A DNA stretch of 64,000 nucleotides, taken from contig NZ_CP125370.1 in assembly GCF_030034735.1 (NCBI RefSeq), positions 992,001 to 1,056,000 on the forward strand, read 5' to 3'. The notes under the pieces are model-generated. The model had not been told where the DNA came from. It saw only the letters and a list, made by a program, of their open reading frames with translations, and ran no database searches. Shown here one piece after another: positions 24,759-33,614 of the stretch (its first letter is position 1; each line of letters starts with the position of its first letter). Source of the stretch: Paenibacillus sp. RC334. GTDB taxonomy: Bacteria; Bacillota; Bacilli; Paenibacillales; Paenibacillaceae. The position numbers and the translations under genes were made by a program.

Positions 24759-26173
24759 GTAGCAACACGGCCGTACCGAGCGGCCCGAAAAAATGGCTGA
24801 AAATGCCGCATACCTTTGTCATTCTTATTTTTCTGACCTTAGTGGCCGGGATATTGACCTATGTCGTCCCCGCCGGAGAGTTTGAACGGGTTAAAAATGA
24901 AACAACCGGCAAAACGCTTCTCGTTCCCGGTTCGTACGCTCATGTCGATCCGAATCCGGTTACGCTGTGGGATATTCCAAAATCCATCGTATCCGGTCTG
25001 GTCGATTCTGCCGATGTGGTCTTTTTCATTCTGATCATCGGCGGTGTTTTTCAGATTATTACGTCCTCGGGAACGATTGAGGCGGTCACGGGAAGAGTCG
25101 CAAGATCTTTTTCCAACAAAGGTATATGGGTGATTCCGGTATTTATTACCCTGTTTTCCGTGGGCGGTTTTACGATGGGCATGTCCACCGAGGTTATGGT
25201 ATTCGTGCCGATTGGTATTGCTATCGCCCGGGCGTTGAAATTTGATGCGATGACGGGTACGGCCATGATTTCACTGGGGGCTTCCTGTGGATTTACTGCC
25301 GGGCTGCTGAATCCGTTTAATGTCGGCTTGGCACAGGCGATTGCGCAAATTCCTATTTTTTCAGGGCTGTGGCTTCGTGCCATCCTGTTGGTCATCCTGA
25401 TCGTCATTACGAGCTTATATATTATGCGTTATGCCAGTAAAGTGAAGAAAAGCCCGGAAATCAGCCTTGTTTACGAATTGGAAAAGAGCGCTGAAGACAA
25501 GCCAGTGGATCTATCCAATCTGCCTTCCATACAGCTTAAGCATATCCTGATCATTTTGACCGTTGTAGTAAGCTTCGCGATGTTGATCTGGGGAGTGTCC
25601 AAAAAGGATTGGTGGATGGAAGAACTGGCTGCCCTGTTTCTTTCGATGGGAGTCATTTCCGGCTTTTGCGCAGGCTACGGGCCAAGTCGCATTGCGACAG
25701 AGTTTGCCAAAGGGGCCAAGGATATCACCTATGGTGCGCTGATTATCGGTTTTGCACGTTCCATCGTGGTTGTACTGGATCACGGCAATGTGATTGATTC
25801 CATCGTTAACAGCCTTGCTATCATGGTGGGACATTTGCCTGAATCGGTACAAGTGCTGGGTATGTATGTGTTCCAAAACATTATGAACGTATTCATCACC
25901 TCCGGTTCGGGAATGGCCGCAACGACGATGCCGATTATGGTGCCGCTGTCCGATCTGCTCGGCATTACACGGCAGACGACGGTGCTTGCCTTCCAATTGG
26001 GAGACGGATTTTCGAACATGATTTTGCCTACTTCCTCAGCCTTAATGGGAAGCTTGGCTGTATCGGGCATTCCGTATCAGAAATGGGTTCGCTTCTTTTG
26101 GCCGCTACTGGCTGTCTGGTTCGTACTGGGTGCAGTATTCGTAGTTGTCGCCCAAATTATCGGATATCACTAA
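24755..26173 (+). CDS. YfcC-family membrane carrier (DcuC/ArcD-like)
   Basis: A 472-aa integral membrane protein with about 12 predicted membrane segments, starting just after a short cytosolic tail (KKWLKMPHTFVILIFLTL). Motifs TYVVPAGEFER, FIGMST-like FTMGMSTEVMVFVPIGIAIA, GLLNPFNVGLAQAIA and DGFSNMILPTSSALMG characterise YfcC proteins of the C4-dicarboxylate/basic amino acid uptake superfamily. YfcC genes commonly sit next to M20 peptidases, as here, which suggests import of the amidohydrolase substrate or export/exchange of a product. GGGGGAG precedes the start, which overlaps the hydrolase stop. Confidence 0.88.
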   Translation: MSSNTAVPSGPKKWLKMPHTFVILIFLTLVAGILTYVVPAGEFERVKNETTGKTLLVPGSYAHVDPNPVTLWDIPKSIVSGLVDSADVVFFILIIGGVFQIITSSGTIEAVTGRVARSFSNKGIWVIPVFITLFSVGGFTMGMSTEVMVFVPIGIAIARALKFDAMTGTAMISLGASCGFTAGLLNPFNVGLAQAIAQIPIFSGLWLRAILLVILIVITSLYIMRYASKVKKSPEISLVYELEKSAEDKPVDLSNLPSIQLKHILIILTVVVSFAMLIWGVSKKDWWMEELAALFLSMGVISGFCAGYGPSRIATEFAKGAKDITYGALIIGFARSIVVVLDHGNVIDSIVNSLAIMVGHLPESVQVLGMYVFQNIMNVFITSGSGMAATTMPIMVPLSDLLGITRQTTVLAFQLGDGFSNMILPTSSALMGSLAVSGIPYQKWVRFFWPLLAVWFVLGAVFVVVAQIIGYH

Positions 26174-26197
26174 ACTATAACTCTGTAAATACTTTTC

Positions 26198-26244
26198 AGC
26201 CCTCATCTTGCCGTGTTCGTATAGGCTTGGTGGGGGCTGTTTTA
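26198..26244 (+). terminator. Terminator after the M20/YfcC operon
   Basis: A 16-bp imperfect stem (outer arms CAGCCC and GGGCTG) with a loop of about ten bases is followed by four T. Confidence 0.65.
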
Positions 26245-26344
26245 TGTGAAACGGCAAACAACACGGATTTGTGAAGAGAAATCCCCGGATATTTAAACGC
26301 TTTTGGAAGAACGGCAAAACTATAATAATAAGGAATTTAAATTA

Positions 26345-26358
26345 TGTAAGCGCAATCA
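26345..26358 (+). promoter_or_regulatory. CcpA cre-like site upstream of rhamnogalacturonan lyase
   Basis: TGTAAGCGCAATCA fits the cre consensus TGWNANCGNTNWCA at all but one defined position. It lies 50 bases before the lyase start, where repression by CcpA in the presence of preferred sugars would be expected. Confidence 0.45.
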
Positions 26359-26407
26359 TTTTGGGTATTTGCTTGTCATCACAACACAATTGAGGAGGAC
26401 GACTTGG

Positions 26408-28847
26408 ATGGCTCAAAGGAAAGGCGCATGGCGAAAGGGAACCTTGACCGCCGCGTTGGCAACGATGCTGGCGATGACGGGTACAACTGTGGGGATGGCG
26501 GCAGAAGCTCCATCTGAACCGGAGCTTCAGGCAGCATCGGCTGTTGCCGTCGAACAGAACCGAAGTGGCAGCATCCAACTGGAAAAGCTGGATCGGGGAC
26601 TGGTGGCTGCGGTGACGCCGGAGGGTGTATTTCTAAGCTGGCGGCTGCTGGCGCAGGAAGTGAATGGTTACGGCCCAACGGGGCTGACAGGCGCGAATTT
26701 TAATGTATACCGTGACGGTAAAAAAGATCGCGACGGTGACCGACAGCACCAACTATGTGGATAAAGAAGGAAGCGGAAATGCAGTCTACAGGGTGGCTTC
26801 AGTCGTTAATGGACGGGAAAAGGATCGCAGCGCCAAAGTGACGCCGTGGCAGCAGGGTTACTACGAGCTGCCTCTTCAAAAGCCCGCCGATGGAGCAACA
26901 CCCGCAGGTGAGTCCTATACCTACTCTGCAAATGATATGAGTGTGGGGGATGTGGACGGAGACGGACAATATGAATTTTTTGTAAAATGGGACCCGTCGA
27001 ACTCCAAGGACGTTTCTCAGAAGGGCTATACCGGAAATACGTATGTCGATGCATATACAGTTGAGGGCAAGCTGTTATATCGGATCGACCTAGGTGTGAA
27101 TATTCGGTCAGGTGCACATTATACACAGATGATAGTGTACGATTTTGATGGCGACGGCAAAGCCGAGCTGATGTTCAAAACGGCTCCGGGTACCAAAACG
27201 ATTACTTTTGACAAGAAGGGCAAGCCAAAAAAAGAAACATATATTACCCTGCCCCGTGAGGATCGCAAAGCAGGGATTACGCATAAGGACGATTACCGTT
27301 TAAGCCGCACGGATTATTACGAGCATGTGGTGAACATGTTCATGAACTGGACGAAGCATGAAGAAGTGGTCAAAGGGAAATGGCCTGCTACGCTGGAGGA
27401 ATGCTTTGGTATCGCTCCAAAGTATAGCTATCCGTTATCCCGTAAAGATGCGGAAAGTTTGACCGACTATTTTATGGATGTATACGCGCCTGCGCGGAGC
27501 GACAAAAACAAGCTGAGAGAGTTCGAAGGCTTCATTGTGGATGGACCGGAATATTTAACCATTTTCAAAGGAAAAACGGGAGCAGAGCTGGACACTGTCC
27601 GCTATGAGCCGGAGCGTCATGACGATGGCCTCATGTGGGGCGATTACGCCATGGCCCGGATTGAACCCGCCAACCGGGTGGATCGTTTTCTGGCAGGCGT
27701 GGCTTACTTGGACGGACGCAAACCGTACGCTGTATTTGCACGCGGGTACTATACTCGTTCCACGCTGGTCACCTACACATGGGACGGTCGCCATCTCCAA
27801 AAGAACTGGATGGTGGACAGCGGCTGGGCGCCAATGACGAATCCATTTAACGATAGCCCGCACGGGCGTGATGGAACGGACCCGAAATTCGGAACCTTGA
27901 CCACACAGGGAGCCCATTCGCTGAGCGTGGCGGATGTGGATGGTGACGGCAAGGACGAAATCGTATACGGCTCTGCCACCATCGACCATGACGGTAGCCT
28001 GCTGTACAGCTCGTTCGATGTCATGCCATCGGAAAGTGCGATTCCCGGCGAAACAGCCCGTTTGGGTCACGGCGATGCGCTGCATGTGACGGATATTGAC
28101 CCTGATCGGCCAGGGAAAGAAATCTTTATGGTGCATGAGGGCGGCACCTATGCTCCTTATGGCTATTCGCTGCGGGATGCCAAAACGGGTAAAGTCATCT
28201 ACGGTGGATATTCCGGCAAGGATACAGGCCGGGGAATGATCGGGGACATAGACCCTGAACAGCGAGGGCTGGAAACCTGGGCTATAGGCTTATGGACCGC
28301 TGCCGGCAAGCAGCTTGATACCAAGATGCCTGGCACTAATATGAGTATCAAATGGGCGGCGGACATGACCACTCAAATCGTAAACGGGGCAATTGACGTA
28401 ACTCCAACCATTGAGGACTGGAAACGGGGTACATTGCTGACCGCAACAGGAACGAAGACGAACAACTATACAAAAGGAACGCCATCACTGGTAGCCGATA
28501 TTTTCGGAGATTGGCGGGAAGAAATGCTCGTCCGCACAGCGGATAGCTCGGCGATCCGTATCTATTTGAGCACTGAGCCTACGACGCATAAATTGTACAC
28601 ACTGATGCATGATCCGCAATATCGGGCGGATGTGGCCCGCCAAAATACGGGCTATAACCAGCCATCCTATACAAGCTTTTACTTCGCATCCGATATGGAT
28701 TGGGCGAATGTGCCGATTCCCAAGCTCTACACCCCAAGAGCCGTAATTCAGGAAGAGAGTAGCGATGAGGTGGATGAGGCAGAGACCTCGGAGACAAATG
28801 CGAAGGAAATAGAGGCAGAGTCGGCGGAATCAACAAAGGATTTATAA
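26408..28847 (+). pseudogene. Rhamnogalacturonan lyase PL11 (YesW/YesX-like), interrupted by one frameshift
   Basis: Secreted polysaccharide lyase that cleaves the rhamnogalacturonan-I backbone of pectin by beta-elimination. The signal peptide ends near GMAAEA. PL11 hallmarks are visible: SANDMSVGDVDGDGQYEFFV, YDFDGDGKAELMFKTA, SVADVDGDGKDEIVYGSA and GDWREEMLVRT, with several calcium-binding DxDGDG loops. The frame breaks after NVYRDGKK: the A run at 26720-26725 has six A where five would give the continuous reading GKKIATVTDSTNYVD. Corrected, the protein is 812 aa, longer than B. subtilis YesW by a C-terminal acidic tail (EVDEAETSETNAKEIEAE). Everything after the break is intact, so a sequencing error or very recent mutation is likely. 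The start follows GAGGAGG. Confidence 0.85.
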
Positions 28848-28918
28848 AAGAATAGACTAGGCTTTCCCTGTATTAATATATAAGTTGAACTGGAAATGTA
28901 CATGAGGCGCCACTACGC

Positions 28919-29030
28919 AGGCGGATGGTGCTTCCCATCGCTGTTGCCCCCGGATTTCCTGAATGAACGCACAATGTTTGAAATCCGGGGGCAAAGGCGA
29001 CCGCTCCGCTTGTACAGCACCATTCCGCCT
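28919..29030. repeat. Nested inverted repeat, possible mobile or regulatory hairpin element
   Basis: Inner arms of 14 bases (TTGCCCCCGGATTT at 28944 and its exact complement at 28981) enclose 23 bases. Outer arms AGGCGGATGGTGC (28919) and GCACCATTCCGCCT (29017) pair with one bulge. The whole GC-rich element is embedded in AT-rich DNA, 70 bases after the lyase gene. No T run follows. It is noncoding as far as I can see and could be a REP/MITE-type repeat. Confidence 0.65.
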
Positions 29031-29052
29031 ACTCCGTTTTCCATGTTAATTT

Positions 29053-29099
29053 TCTAAAATAATAAGGAACTTCTAACGGAGTTCCTTATTATATTTAGA
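29053..29099. terminator. AT-rich hairpin, possible terminator
   Basis: An 11-bp perfect stem AATAAGGAACT/AGTTCCTTATT extends outward to TCTAAA/TTTAGA with one bulge. The sequence after it is AT-rich but lacks an uninterrupted T run. It could end transcription of the lyase gene. Confidence 0.45.
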
Positions 29100-29685
29100 A
29101 GTATCTATTATTATAATAAAAAAAATTGACAAACCGACTTTATAGTTTCTAACAAAGCCTTCTAATTACATATTTCACCTCTTTAAATAATAAAAAGTTG
29201 AAAGGTAAGCCAACGAAGTAATAAAATTACTGCCAAATAAAATTCGCTTTTCCCCACAGGCTTCTGGAATTTTGAAGCTTGATTCGACCATGCTGGCAAC
29301 CATAATGCTTCTTCTAGATTATGTAGTGTAATAGCAAATAAAAATAAAATAACTAATTATTCCAATAGAAAACCTTCTCTATACATTCTGTTTTTTTACT
29401 TTAAACCTTCTGTGTTACAACGTTAATTCCTTGTTCAACAAAACTCCCTTTAGTTGATTAGGGCTTAACTGATCATTCTGAATTTTGATACTTGTATCCA
29501 TATCCGATTAGGTGATTGTCTAATATTAATTAACTGTCATTTTCATGAAATTAAAAATAGGCATACTCACACTTCAATAAAGTTGAAGAGTACAGACAGG
29601 CACATACCAAAAGAGTCATAACTTGATTAGCCTTACAACCTTGATTTAATATTAAAAAATGCAAATTAACGATGAGGTGAAAATA
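29100..29685. other. AT-rich noncoding stretch
   Basis: About 590 bases of very AT-rich DNA between the lyase and the MaoC remnant. I see no plausible coding frame, no RNA gene and no clear promoter, apart from the ribosome-binding site GAGGTGA that belongs to the MaoC gene. Confidence 0.5.
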
Positions 29686-30111
29686 ATGAAATTCAATGAA
29701 TTTTACGTTGGCTAAATTTTTAAAACGAAGTCCATAAAAATAACTAAAGAAAATATCACTAAATTTGCGGCAGAGTTTGACCCACAATATATGCACTTGG
29801 ATGAGGAGAAAGCAAAACAAGGTAGATTCAATGGAATAATTGCTTCAGGAATACAAACAATTGCTGTTTCATTCAAATTGTGGGTTGAAACTGGGAGTTA
29901 TGGTGATGATGTAATCGCTGGAACAGCTATGAATAATCTTAAATTCTTAAAGCCAGTTTATCCAGGTGACGAATTGTATACAGTAGTCGAGGTTATTGCA
30001 GTAAATGAGAAGAATAATGGAACAGGAATAGTTACAGTTTTGTTGTCAACATATAACAATAAAGATGTGAAAGTTTTCGAAGGGGAGTTATCTGTTCTCA
30101 TTAATAAATAA
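29686..30111 (+). pseudogene. MaoC-like hotdog dehydratase, nonsense-mutated
   Basis: The frame starts with ATG after GAGGTGA, reads KFNEFYVG, then meets TAA at 29713 (probably CAA originally, giving GQIFKTKSI) and continues without interruption to the natural stop. The hydratase signature region is present: FAAEFDPQYMHLDEEKAK (Asp and His of the MaoC active site), then FNGIIASG and the KFLKPVYPGDEL strand. Intact it would be 141 aa, a normal single-domain MaoC/(R)-enoyl-hydratase length. Re-initiation at the ATG at 29791 would remove the catalytic Asp. Base composition is far more AT-rich than the flanking genes, indicating acquisition from another source. Confidence 0.75.
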
Positions 30112-30116
30112 AATAT

Positions 30117-30156
30117 TATCAGTTATATTGTCCCGAACTGAGGACAATAACTGATA
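30117..30156. repeat. Hairpin after the MaoC remnant
   Basis: TATCAGTTA/TAACTGATA and TTGTCC/GGACAA pair around an 8-base loop, with a 2-base bulge. No T run follows; it could be a weak terminator or an operator for the neighbouring TetR remnant. Confidence 0.45.
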
Positions 30157-30340
30157 TCGTTGGACTCATTCGTTATTGAGGAAGAGAAAGTCTCAAGCAC
30201 TTAGAACGAACATGTTGACCTTTTACAAACAGCAAAACTGATCCCGGAAATGCAAGAATGCAAGAATTTTTGTTTAACTAACAGTTGATCGATTTCCCAC
30301 TTCGTGCTCTTTAAGACGTTTCAGTATTTCCTGTAATTAT

Positions 30341-30845
30341 ACGACAGACACCATTAAATTGAGTTTTCTTACTCTTTTAGAAACGAAAAAAATGCCTCAA
30401 ATAACGGTAACTGAAATATGTAAACAAGCAGATATTAACCGTGGCACCTTTTATCTTCACTATAAAGACCCTTATGAATTATTTGAGGTAATGCAGAATG
30501 GATTTAATCAAGAAATAATGGAAACGTTACAAAAAGGAGAAAGTCCCTGCACAACCGAAGAATCCTTGATCAACCTATTGAGCATAATTCAAGATAAGAA
30601 AACGATTTATAAAATCTTAATTTCGGAGAGAGGAAAAAAATAACTTTCTATCACAAGTCTTGCTTGAAGATTATCTGCAAAGAAATGGAGACAAACAAAA
30701 CAGGAAGGAGCCATTTTCAATGGACTATTCTTTCACTTACATGGTTCACGGTTCCATTGGAGTCATTAATCAATGGCTTGAGTCAAATAGTGGGGAAAGC
30801 CCGCAAACTATTGCACATATCATTTCTTCCTTGGCTCATCAATAA
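30341..30845 (+). pseudogene. TetR-family regulator remnant
   Basis: The TetR helix-turn-helix is plain (ITVTEICKQADINRGTFYLH, then YKDPYELFE). The frame lacks a convincing start: it is open a little further upstream without ATG or ribosome-binding site, so the 5' end seems lost. After ISERGKK the frame ends because the A run at 30634-30640 has seven A; six would give GKNNFLSQVLLEDYLQ and continue through YMVHGSIGVINQWLES to the stop at 30845. The C-terminal part resembles TetR_C-type ligand domains. Not expected to be functional. AT-rich like its neighbours. Confidence 0.75.
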
Positions 30846-31065
30846 TGACATCATCCAATGAAATGGCCAAGGTGTTTGGCATAAAGTAAAGGACAAGGAC
30901 TTGTGTTCATAGCCGCTTAGATAGATATCTAATGAAATTAAACAATTAGTGAGGCAAAGGAGAGACTTTACAGAAGCTTTATTATAATCCATGCAATAAT
31001 ATACTACATACCATTTAATCTTAAGATGTAATATTCATAAGAATACCTTGAAGGGAGCTTTTCTC

Positions 31066-31641
31066 ATGAATATTGCATCTTTTTTATTATACTGTTGTAT
31101 TGTTACTTTTACACCAGGACCTACTAATATCGTAATATTATCCACAGTGCATAATTTTGGGACAAAAAAGGCAATGAAATATACGTATGGAGCAACAATT
31201 GCTTTTGGTTTATTACTTGTTTTTTCTGCTGTGTTGAGCACTACGCTTATAACGATTATACCAAGAATTTTAGTTGTTATGCAGATAATCGGAAGCTTTT
31301 ATATGTTCTATCTCGCTTATCAAATTTACAAAATGGATACATCAAAACCAGCTGTAAACCAAACCGCTACCTTTATGACAGGCTTCCTTATGCAGTTTTT
31401 AAATCCAAAGGTGATAATATTTACATTGACTATAATTCCTAACTTTATTATGCCCTACTATAATACAATACCTGCAGTAACCATAAGTGTTATGGTTATA
31501 ACTCTTGTTGGATTTTTAGCATTTGCTACGTGGGTTCTTTTCGGTACAATCTTCAAGGAGTTTTTACAAAGGCATCAAAAGACTGTTAATGTAATTATGG
31601 CATTATTTTTAGTTTATGCCGCAGTAATGATATGGATGTAG
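31066..31641 (+). CDS. LysE/RhtB-family amino acid exporter
   Basis: A 191-aa membrane protein with about six predicted segments. The family signature near the N-terminus is present (FTPGPTNIVILSTVHNFG), as are the long helix GSFYMFYLAYQIYKM and FLMQFLNPKVIIF. Such proteins export amino acids or related small molecules by proton exchange. The ATG is preceded by AAGGGAG with spacing of eight; a TTG six codons upstream overlaps that site. The gene is intact in an otherwise decaying, AT-rich stretch, and is followed 25 bases later by an AraC-type gene, a common pairing in Bacilli and Clostridia. Confidence 0.88.
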   Translation: MNIASFLLYCCIVTFTPGPTNIVILSTVHNFGTKKAMKYTYGATIAFGLLLVFSAVLSTTLITIIPRILVVMQIIGSFYMFYLAYQIYKMDTSKPAVNQTATFMTGFLMQFLNPKVIIFTLTIIPNFIMPYYNTIPAVTISVMVITLVGFLAFATWVLFGTIFKEFLQRHQKTVNVIMALFLVYAAVMIWM

Positions 31642-31666
31642 GTAAGCTAATAAAGAGGAGAATTAA

Positions 31667-32398
31667 ATGGACAAATTTATCTATAAAAAATCGGCAGGTA
31701 TTACTGCGTTGTCAGCATGTATTACTGATTTTACGTATAAAAAGCACTCTCACCAGGAGTATGCAATAGGTGTAACTTTGCGTGGTATTCAACAGTATAA
31801 CTTGGATGGCAGTTTACAATTATCATATCAAAATGGTGTTATGCTTTTTAATCCAGGACAGATACATGACGGGAGGGCACATGATAAGGCAGGGCTTGAT
31901 TATATTATGCTATATATTGAGCCACAATTGCTTTTAGATGTTATTGAGAAAAAGGATATCGTACGTTTTTCAACCCCTATCGTGTATGATTATAGACTTA
32001 AACAAAGAATATTAAGTCTTTTTAATGCAATATTAAACGAAAAAGATGAGGCTTTGTGCTGTGATTTATTCTTATCCCTAACGGAAAGCCTTATGCAAAC
32101 TAATCTTTCTTCAGACTATAAGAGAGATAACGCTCTAATCAGGAAAGCAAAAGATATAATTCATCATACTAACTTAGAAAATGTACTTAAACTTGACGAT
32201 ATATGTAAGAACTTGATTTAACTCATTTAAATAAACAATTTAAAAACGTATATGGAACAACAGCATTTGAATATATGTCACATTTAAATTAAGGATAGTT
32301 TTTAAAACTATGTTTGTAGTTTTACTCAGAGAGGACCTTTTCAATTGGCAAAAACTAAATGTTACAGCATTAAGTATGGAATCTTATATTCTACAGGA
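31667..32398 (+). pseudogene. AraC-family regulator, multiply frameshifted
   Basis: The first 180 codons are intact: a cupin-type sensor (KHSHQEYAIGVTLRGIQQYN, VMLFNPGQIHDGRAH) and the beginning of the DNA-binding domain (VLKLDDICKN). Then the frame is lost. Shifting frame recovers LTHLNKQFKNVYGTTAFEYM, the end of the first helix-turn-helix unit, then a further shift recovers LRIVFKTM and another LREDLSIGK and SMESYI. At least three indels are therefore needed to rebuild the C-terminal half. AGAGGAG precedes the ATG. It was presumably the regulator of the LysE exporter immediately upstream. Confidence 0.75.
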
Positions 32399-32408
32399 GC
32401 GTGTTAGT

Positions 32409-33095
32409 ATGTCAAAATACGTCGAAATTGGTTACCCAATTTATGAAGGAATGCCTGTTTATCCAGGATTGCCGGAAGTGAAATTAGAGCCTAAAGAGCG
32501 TTTGGACAAAGGGGATGACTGGAACGGAAGCGTGCTAAGCATGTATCTTCATGCCGGTACCCATGTCGATGCCCCGTGGCATCATAAGAATAACGGTAAG
32601 GGAATAGATGCTATTCCGATTGAAGACTTCATCTACAGAAAGCCGCTATTAATCGATTGCCCGCTTGGCCCGAACGGCTTTATCACTATCGAAAAGCTCA
32701 AAGAATATGAAGAACTGAATGAGGCAGATATTCTAATTTTCAACACGAGCCATTGGAAACACCGGGATACGGATTTCGAGAAATACGCCAATAATTTCCC
32801 GGCTGTCTCTCCGGAAGCCGCCGAATACATCCGAACGAAGTTGCCAAACTGCAAAGCGGTGGCCATAGATACCTTGAGCATTGAAAATTTGACAGAAGCA
32901 AAAGGAAACGGCTATTTTGTCCACCATGCCTTTTTAGACCATGAAAAGTATGAAGAGCCGACAATGCTCATTTATGAAGACATTAATCCAGCGCCATTGG
33001 TTGGCAAAAAGCTCATTTCTGCCTTCACAGCACCACTTCGAATTAAAGACCACGATGCATCTGTCGTTAACGTCATCGTTGAAATTGAAGAATAA
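32409..33095 (+). CDS. Cyclase-family metal-dependent hydrolase (kynurenine formamidase-like)
   Basis: A 228-aa protein with the cyclase/KynB zinc signature HAGTHVDAPWH (canonical HxGTHxDxPxH) around residue 45 and a second conserved region VAIDTLSIEN followed by VHHAFLDH. Members hydrolyse N-formylkynurenine, isatin or cyclic amides. No other tryptophan-degradation gene lies nearby, so the substrate is open. Start chosen at the ATG after GGAG with spacing nine. Codon use and GC content are closer to the chromosome average than in the preceding AT-rich genes, so it may not share their origin. Confidence 0.85.
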   Translation: MSKYVEIGYPIYEGMPVYPGLPEVKLEPKERLDKGDDWNGSVLSMYLHAGTHVDAPWHHKNNGKGIDAIPIEDFIYRKPLLIDCPLGPNGFITIEKLKEYEELNEADILIFNTSHWKHRDTDFEKYANNFPAVSPEAAEYIRTKLPNCKAVAIDTLSIENLTEAKGNGYFVHHAFLDHEKYEEPTMLIYEDINPAPLVGKKLISAFTAPLRIKDHDASVVNVIVEIEE

Positions 33096-33199
33096 GAGCT
33101 ATTCTGTGTTAGCCTCGAAAAAAAGGAATTTCAGGATAGGACAAGAAGTGCAGCGACGCTATTAATATCTCAAATGTATTACAAAGCCGCATAGGGAGG

Positions 33200-33379
33200 C
33201 ATCTGTATGGAAATGGAAGTGCTGGTTCCATGCTCTTTCGCGCCAATGCTGACCGATCGAATGGCTATTACCTGAATTTACAGGTGATCGACCTGGAGGA
33301 CGGTACGTTTGCAGAAGGGCATTTTGGCGTGAATGTATTTGGAGGGCAGGCTTTTTACCAAAATGTAAGGGTCGAGTAA
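33200..33379 (+). pseudogene. C-terminal fragment of a glycosidase beta-sandwich domain (GH32/GH43-like)
   Basis: An isolated frame of about 60 codons ending in TAA reads SMLFRANADRSNGYYLNL, then FAEGHFGVNVFGGQAFYQNV. This matches the end of LamG/GH32-C-type beta-sandwich domains on levanases and related enzymes. No start, signal peptide or catalytic part exists upstream, so it is a remnant of a deleted gene. A terminator follows it 20 bases later, presumably the one of the original gene. Confidence 0.6.
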
Positions 33380-33399
33380 ATTTGAATTTTTTTCAGAAG

Positions 33400-33427
33400 G
33401 AGAGCCGTATTTACGTGCTCTCTTTTT
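33400..33427 (+). terminator. Terminator following the glycosidase fragment
   Basis: Stem GAGAGC/GCTCTC with an 11-base loop followed by five T. Confidence 0.75.
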
Positions 33428-33614
33428 AATGCATATTTTTAAATGTGTCAGCAGAAATCTTTAATTTATTAGTTAGAAGGAGGGCGTTCAGAAGGGTATA
33501 ATAAAATATAGTGCTGTATAAAGTGTGTATATATTGTAATATGGCAGGTTCGATTCATATGACGATCACACGCTGATCTGGAAGGACGGCTGTCGAGCAA
33601 TTGGAGGAATGCTT

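Noticed and set aside
26720..26726. A AAA AAG-like run in the lyase gene as a programmed ribosomal frameshift
   Set aside because: The zero-frame phase does not fit the canonical -1 heptamer and a +1 change is needed; no reason for regulated frameshifting in a secreted lyase. A run-length change or error is simpler.
28919..29099. A standard terminator pair for the lyase gene
   Set aside because: Neither hairpin is followed by a clear T run and the first is nested and far longer than a terminator, so I listed them as repeat and only possible terminator.
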